Positions 59,904-64,000 of a stretch of 64,000 bases of DNA are shown here, one piece after another. Under the pieces are notes generated by a model. It was not told the DNA's origin and made no database searches. It saw only the letters and a program-made list of their open reading frames with translations. The DNA lies in the NCBI RefSeq assembly GCF_014651615.1, contig NZ_BMXF01000008.1:60057-124056 (forward strand), in the 5' to 3' direction. Each line of letters starts with the position of its first letter. Positions within the stretch are counted from its first letter, which is position 1. This stretch comes from Persicitalea jodogahamensis (lineage in GTDB: Bacteria > Bacteroidota > Bacteroidia > Cytophagales > Spirosomataceae). A program made the translations under genes and the position numbers.

Positions 59904-60644
59904 ATGACTCAAGACAGCAGTTCCCGGCCCACCAATCGCACCAAAATCGTCGATTTAAACACTCTTCGGCCTATGCTCCAGACGCAGCGCGTACAGTTGG
60001 AGCCAATTACTAATCAGATTAGCGCGTTACCCAATGACCCTAAATTGGAATATTATTTCATCCCCGTCAATTTCATGAAGGAGTACAAAGCCTACCACCG
60101 CGAGGGAAAAACGCCCTTTAAGAACCTGAAATTGGTCAACTACGGTAAACCCGCCATTTCCCTCTCCTTTTTTAGTAAGCACAAGTACACTGTCAAGAAG
60201 GAGAATGAGCCGGAAAAAATATTGCTTCACCTCAAAAACCACCGGGAGGAACTGCTAGAGCAATCCCTTTTCAAGCAACTGGATAGCGAGCAATCGCGCC
60301 ATCTCAAGCAAGTCGATGAACTTTTCCGTACGCTGCGGGAGAACCCAGACGCATATCAGACCTGTTTTTCAAATTATCATCATTATTATCGATACTGGTA
60401 TTGCACCTTCCGGTACTTCGAGGATAAGACCGAGACAAAGGCTGAAACCGACAGCGCGCACCTGCTAAAACACACGGAACGGATCAAAGGTCAGGTTCAC
60501 GAGCGGCTGAATGTCATTTTCATAGACCCCGACCATATTACCCGCCCTGTCCCTTACGACAACAAACGCGTGGATCGGGAGTTGGATACCTACCCCATCA
60601 AGATCAAGCAAGGTACCACGACCCTATATCTTAGAAAGGCTTAA
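59904..60644 (+). CDS. Hypothetical plasmid backbone protein
   Basis: 246 residues, soluble, no signal peptide. It has a polar N-terminus, a mixed core with EYYFIPVNFMKEYKAYHREGK and ISLSFFSKHKYTVKK, then long charged helices (KNHREELLEQSLFKQLDSEQSRHLKQVDELFRTL, about residues 115-150). An aromatic patch (NYHHYYRYWYCTFRYFEDK) and a beta-rich end follow. I recognise no family. It lies next to the origin under a tightly controlled-looking promoter, which suggests a replication, partition or copy-control role; that is inference only. Confidence 0.65.
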   Translation: MTQDSSSRPTNRTKIVDLNTLRPMLQTQRVQLEPITNQISALPNDPKLEYYFIPVNFMKEYKAYHREGKTPFKNLKLVNYGKPAISLSFFSKHKYTVKKENEPEKILLHLKNHREELLEQSLFKQLDSEQSRHLKQVDELFRTLRENPDAYQTCFSNYHHYYRYWYCTFRYFEDKTETKAETDSAHLLKHTERIKGQVHERLNVIFIDPDHITRPVPYDNKRVDRELDTYPIKIKQGTTTLYLRKA

Positions 60645-60756
60645 TTATTCTCCTTTTCGCGCATTTTACGTACTTTTGACTACGCGAAAAACGCGATATG
60701 ACTTGTCTTAAAACGACCTCTGTTTTAGGCCCTCCCTTCTTTTTCAATCCGGTTGA

Positions 60757-60951
60757 ATGCGCCCCACCAAAATAACCCTTTCCCAATTAGAGTCCTTCCT
60801 CCTGTCGGCTTGTGACATCCTGCGCGGCTCGATGGACGCCTCCGAATTTAAGGAATACGTCTTCGGGATGCTGTTCCTGAAAAGGCTGTCTGATGAATTC
60901 TACCAGCGGCGGAAGGCTCTGGAAAAAAGAGATCAGCCACCTCGACCCTGA
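60757..60951 (+). pseudogene. N-terminal fragment of an hsdM-type methylase
   Basis: 64 residues, [38 protein letters not shown], match the N-terminal helical domain of type I methylases and then stop. The SAM and NPPF motifs are absent. A further open stretch after it (about 60973-61059, reading AVQLPDYEKAKAWLREYG) has no start and may be another gene remnant. It is distinct from the intact hsdM at 49937 and shows that a second RM locus was once present here. TACTTTTG at 60671-60678 is a possible old -7 box. Confidence 0.7.
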
Positions 60952-61160
60952 ACACCGTGCCGGCCTTTTGAAATATCGTCGCCGTGCAGCTACCGGACTA
61001 CGAGAAAGCTAAGGCATGGCTGCGGGAGTACGGGCATCAGTTGAAGGTTGATTTTTGAAAGGCGTGAAGGTGAAACTTGATTATTGGGAGACAGAGGATT
61101 TCAATTTGATTGCTATCATCTGTTAGGGGCGCCGGAGATTCGATCCCTCCTTTCTTGAAC

Positions 61161-62807
61161 TTATTTTGTTTCCAACCGGATTCGTTCACCGAACTCCGGC
61201 GTCTGAATCGACCGAATAACCTTACCCCGTTCGACCTTGATCTCTACCTGGGGCTTTTGGAAACCAAAGGGTTGTCTCTCAGTAAGAATGAAGGTTTTGC
61301 TCTGGACATCCTTTTCGGCCTGTTGCATGATTTGCTGCATTGTCCGGGCCATATCAGCGGGTGAGTTACCATTGAAGAGAACAAGCCCGGTTTCGTCTTT
61401 TATCGCATAGCGGAATTCGTCGCCCAACCTTACTTCCTGAGTCAGATCCATATTGAAATCTTTGGTGCAGGATTTTTCAATTTTAATCCGCTGGGCCAAA
61501 CCGCTTACTTCCAACAAAAACCCACAGATAGCTGATAGCGGGGCGCAGGCTTGCGGTATGCTTATCTGCGTTTGCTTCCCTACTCTACCGACGGCAATTA
61601 ACTGGCCGTTCAGTTCCTTTTGGCCTAATGTGCCAACGCCAGTTTGTGAAAATTGCGAAAGCACGGTATTGTTATACAATTCAATACGGTTCAGCAAGGC
61701 TTCACGAGTAGGGCGAAATGTTTCCGCTTCTGGCAAAAGATAGGCTACTCGATCCGGCCCACCTGCCGTGGTCTTTAATGGAAAATTGACCGCAGCTAAT
61801 TGCTGGATAAACTGTAAATCATACTTATGGCCTTTGGTGTCACCGTCGAAACATAGAACAATGCACCATTTGGCCGTTTTTTCGAATGACCCAATGTAGC
61901 GCGTTATGGTGTTGACTTGCTGAAGCGTGAGTTGGCCGCCAGTCGAGAAATAAACCGAATTAAAATCGTTGTCCCCACTAATGCTTCGTAGTTGCCGATG
62001 GGAAAGGGCGTCGATCGCACTTTCCATTAAATAAAAGCTCTGCACTTTCGGCGGCGGGTTGGAAACAAACACGCTACTGAAGCGGTCGCTGCCGGGAGCG
62101 TGAACCTTCAAATTATCGTTTCGGAGTTCCAAACCCGTGACCTCGGTCGATTGGCCGTTGTAGTACGGAAAAGCAACATTGGAGAATTGATGGTAATTGC
62201 GTTCCGGGTGTTCCTTGACGGTGAGAAAGTCTTCAGTCCGGCTGCTTTCAGGATTGAAATGCGCTATATGGGTAACGACCTTGTTGACAAACTCAGGGCG
62301 TAGTAGGATTTCAGGCGCAATGTGTCGGGTGATGAGATAATTGTCCTCTTCCAGCGGCCGGACGTCAAACTTTTCCTTAGCAAAAGGCTGCTTGACACTC
62401 GACTCTGCCAACTTGGGGGTTAGCTGTTGATTCTGGCTGACGCGCGCCGGATCGACGCGTAGGTAATCGTAAAGGACATTCGTAATATTCTTGAACTCAT
62501 GGTTCCCAGGCCGATCATAGATTGAAAAAACGGTTGAAAGCCTATTGCGAATGAAATCAATAATGGTACCAGAGTCGGTAAAGTCCCCGGCCCGTTGATA
62601 TACCTGTTGCGAGGCATCCTGCGGGTTCTTAATGATGATTATATCCCCGAAGTCGGAATGTTCCAGAACCGGACGATTGCGACCCTTTCGTAGAAGGGGT
62701 TTGTATCCATACTGAACTGCCAACTCAATGATGGAGACATTGGCTCTCAATTCCTGCACCGGAATGAGGTTTGGAAATCGCTCCTTAAGTTCATCAAACT
62801 TGGTCAT
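61161..62807 (-). CDS. TOPRIM-domain plasmid primase-like protein
   Basis: A 548-residue protein. The N-terminal part (ELRANVSIIELAVQYGYKPLL ... GDIIIIKNPQDASQQVYQRAGDFTDSGTIIDFIRNRL) resembles CHC2-type primase N-domains, but without the zinc-binding cysteines. The TOPRIM core follows with catalytic Glu in FYLMESAIDALS and the DxD pair in LCFDGDTKGHKYD. The C-terminal ~170 residues are not assigned. This layout occurs in DUF3991/TOPRIM proteins of mobile elements. It may prime plasmid or transferred-strand replication. The start at 62807 is a good ATG after an AT-rich leader. Confidence 0.8.
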   Translation of the reverse strand: MTKFDELKERFPNLIPVQELRANVSIIELAVQYGYKPLLRKGRNRPVLEHSDFGDIIIIKNPQDASQQVYQRAGDFTDSGTIIDFIRNRLSTVFSIYDRPGNHEFKNITNVLYDYLRVDPARVSQNQQLTPKLAESSVKQPFAKEKFDVRPLEEDNYLITRHIAPEILLRPEFVNKVVTHIAHFNPESSRTEDFLTVKEHPERNYHQFSNVAFPYYNGQSTEVTGLELRNDNLKVHAPGSDRFSSVFVSNPPPKVQSFYLMESAIDALSHRQLRSISGDNDFNSVYFSTGGQLTLQQVNTITRYIGSFEKTAKWCIVLCFDGDTKGHKYDLQFIQQLAAVNFPLKTTAGGPDRVAYLLPEAETFRPTREALLNRIELYNNTVLSQFSQTGVGTLGQKELNGQLIAVGRVGKQTQISIPQACAPLSAICGFLLEVSGLAQRIKIEKSCTKDFNMDLTQEVRLGDEFRYAIKDETGLVLFNGNSPADMARTMQQIMQQAEKDVQSKTFILTERQPFGFQKPQVEIKVERGKVIRSIQTPEFGERIRLETK

Positions 62808-63002
62808 ATGAATGAAAGCTTTCCGGACTCAAAAATACCAATCTTGATATCTGAGTGCAATTTATGCCTTACATTTGAATCAAAGACATTTGGTGGCTTT
62901 TCTGCTGACCTTTGGCCATCAATGCACTTAGACGAATAAGCTATCTACGCCGATGCACATCCAACTGATGTCGATTTTTCTGATCGCCGGATTTTTGGTT
63001 TC

Positions 63003-63128
63003 ATGGCTCCAGTCCCGACACCTGAAAAAAACTTCCTGACTTCTGGCCAGTTTCGACTCGTCAGCGCAGTGGGGATTCTGTGCTTTCTGGCCGCCGTGTT
63101 CGTGGCCTTCAAGGGCTTGTTCGACTAA
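63003..63128 (+). CDS. Possible 41-residue single-pass membrane peptide
   Basis: ATG at 63003 to TAA at 63126-63128. The sequence has a polar N-terminus and one membrane helix (LVSAVGILCFLAAVFVAF). It overlaps another short open frame (62953-63039, 28 residues, also with a hydrophobic stretch). No ribosome-binding site or family supports either, so the call is weak. Confidence 0.3.
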   Translation: MAPVPTPEKNFLTSGQFRLVSAVGILCFLAAVFVAFKGLFD

Positions 63129-63556
63129 TTTCCGGGCTTATGTCATGGGCGTCTCCCTGCGGGCCGGTCCTCTGCGGGGTACGCTGCGCTGCCGTCCTAC
63201 GGACAGAACCTTCGGATCTCCCTCCAAGCACCTGACGCAAATCAAGGATGTACATTGACCCACCCTGCGGGTGCTTCACCCAGCTTTCATCCCACTTCCC
63301 CGGCCCTGAAACCCGAACATTGCGCCAAGAACCGCCCGCTAAATCCCGATGCGCCGTCGCCACAAAAGGCACCGCACACCGGGGCTGGCTGGTGCAACCA
63401 TCGGGTTCGGCCCGCCCGTGGAGATTTCAGTCCGGGTTACGTCGCCCGCCCCACCCTGTATATAAGCAAAATCCTTGTTTTGATTTTCTGATTTGAACGT
63501 TGCAAAGAAAATGCACGAATCAGTCCGTCGGAAAGGCCGACGCCCTTCGGGTTGCT

Positions 63557-63627
63557 CAAAAAATAATCTCCACCCATTCGGGCGGTACGCCGCCCGACGG
63601 TTCGCCGCCCGGTAGTATTATTTTTTG
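63557..63627. repeat. Nested inverted repeats, possible oriT-like or RNA structure
   Basis: CAAAAAATAAT (63557-63567) and ATTATTTTTTG (63617-63627) are perfect 11-bp outer arms. Between them GGGCGG and CCGCCC form an inner hairpin, followed by another copy of GCCGCCCG. The structure lies in the large gap between the primase and ArdC-like genes. Confidence 0.45.
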
Positions 63628-63807
63628 GCAAGCCTTGCCCCCTGCCTGACCAGTGCATTAAAGGAAAGGCATGTTCAAGTCGAAAAAATTTTGTGGAGCG
63701 AGGCACGGCTATCGTGTCGAGAATGCACCCTTATTTAATTCGATTACATGAGATAGTAAGCGGTGACTTGTTGGGAGAAACAACTTTTTGAAGAGGTAAA
63801 AAAACAC

Positions 63808-63825
63808 TCACACAAATTTGTGTGA
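63808..63825 (+). promoter_or_regulatory. 18-bp perfect palindrome upstream of the ArdC-like gene
   Basis: TCACACAAATTTGTGTGA is a perfect palindrome 63 bases before the ATG at 63889, followed by a weak -7-like TATCTTTA. It is a good candidate operator for a dimeric helix-turn-helix repressor controlling the ArdC-like gene. Confidence 0.5.
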
Positions 63826-63888
63826 ATCATGTAAAGTACTTATCTTTAAAGAGTTAAATGAGTTCTCATCTACCAAATTTTCAGTCTT

Positions 63889-64000
63889 ATGGACAAGGCA
63901 AAAAAAAACAAAAAACCGTCTTTCGACCTCTTCCAAACCATCACCGATCTGATTTGTGATCAAATTGCCCAGGGAGTCGCGCCGTGGAGTAAGCCCCGGC
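63889..64000 (+). CDS. ArdC-like antirestriction protein, N-terminal start (cut by window end)
   Basis: Only 37 residues are visible: a Lys-rich start, then FDLFQTITDLICDQIAQGVAPWSKP. The helix followed by G-x-A-P-W is the hallmark start of ArdC/DUF1738 proteins, whose N-terminal domain binds single-stranded DNA and whose C-terminus is a metallopeptidase-like fold. They protect incoming plasmids against host restriction or act with the primase. The palindrome at 63808 suggests regulated expression. The rest of the gene lies outside the window. Confidence 0.7.
   Translation, partial: MDKAKKNKKPSFDLFQTITDLICDQIAQGVAPWSKPR

Larger units (their letters stand above)
63129..63888. other. 760-bp interval without a supported gene
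   Basis: The first ~350 bp are GC-rich with short inverted repeats such as GGGCGG/CCGCCC; open frames here (63109-63372 -, 63248-63496 +, 63437-63706 -) are compositionally biased and lack family features. The last ~170 bp are AT-rich and lead into the ArdC-like gene. An origin of transfer or an RNA could lie here, but I cannot show one. Confidence 0.4.

Noticed and set aside
63437..63706. 89-residue - strand ORF in the large gap
   Set aside because: It is Arg/Gly-rich without family features, crosses the nested inverted repeats and has no plausible start region.

Overview
The window looks like part of a large plasmid from a Bacteroidota bacterium of the Cytophagales type (Spirosoma/Dyadobacter-like). 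Four things point there. Several promoters carry the Bacteroidota -7 box TAnnTTTG. The protein families are typical of the phylum (HYC_CC_PP, DUF6660, DUF3347, DUF2911, PepSY-like, CarboxypepD_reg-type TonB receptor, CusA-TolC fusion). A Rep_3-type initiator lies beside nine ~20-bp iterons and an AT-rich stretch. Finally, a serine resolvase, a TOPRIM primase and the start of an ArdC-like antirestriction gene follow. No conjugation apparatus, tRNA or rRNA is visible.

Layout. 1-21.7 kb (+ strand, GC-rich): the end of a glycoside hydrolase gene, then two heavy-metal RND export clusters. The first is CusA-like (Cu/Ag type, lacks the DFG motif), split into two ORFs by an ATGA overlap, with a TolC-like protein, two metal-binding adaptors and small lipoproteins. 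The second is CzcA-like (DFG motif) with the outer-membrane factor fused to the pump, an adaptor, a small polytopic membrane protein, a CPC-type P-type ATPase and a methyltransferase. 21.8-24.8 kb (- strand): porin, Rieske protein and a frameshifted di-haem oxidoreductase. 25-29.5 kb (- strand): ZIP, SPC-type P-type ATPase and CDF exporter, ending at a clear terminator. 29.6-38.7 kb: TonB receptor, two PAP2 phosphatases, an OmpR-type two-component system, PIN toxin/antitoxin, EamA and COG4705-like membrane proteins and a PepSY-like protein. Four promoters here share the same tandem 11-bp element at the same distance from the -7 box, which I read as the regulon of the local response regulator.

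38.9-57.2 kb is a defence island. A type I restriction-modification operon (half-HsdS, HsdM, HsdS ... HsdR, YgjP-like metallopeptidase) is interrupted between hsdS and hsdR by a five-gene cassette encoding four TIR or TIR-like proteins and a SLOG-like protein, then a DUF3800 gene and a small gene of possible nuclease type. A truncated second copy of the hsdR 5' end marks the junction. Just upstream of hsdR, on the opposite strand, a consensus promoter and an intrinsic terminator delimit a probable ~95-nt structured RNA. Divergent from the RM operon is a two-gene unit: an MBL-fold hydrolase overlapping a 1342-residue trypsin-like protease/helical-repeat/possible PIN protein. The TIR genes and this giant protein gene are visibly AT-richer than their surroundings, consistent with recent transfer.

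57.3-64 kb is the plasmid backbone: resolvase with a probable crossover site, initiator and iteron origin, an unknown gene under a promoter overlapped by two palindromes, an hsdM fragment, a primase, ~760 bp without a gene, and an ArdC-like gene cut by the window end. The metal region would move Zn/Cd/Co/Cu/Ag from cytoplasm (ATPases, CDF) and periplasm (RND pumps, metal-binding lipoproteins) out of the cell. The defence island and ArdC-like protein concern conflict with phages and other plasmids.
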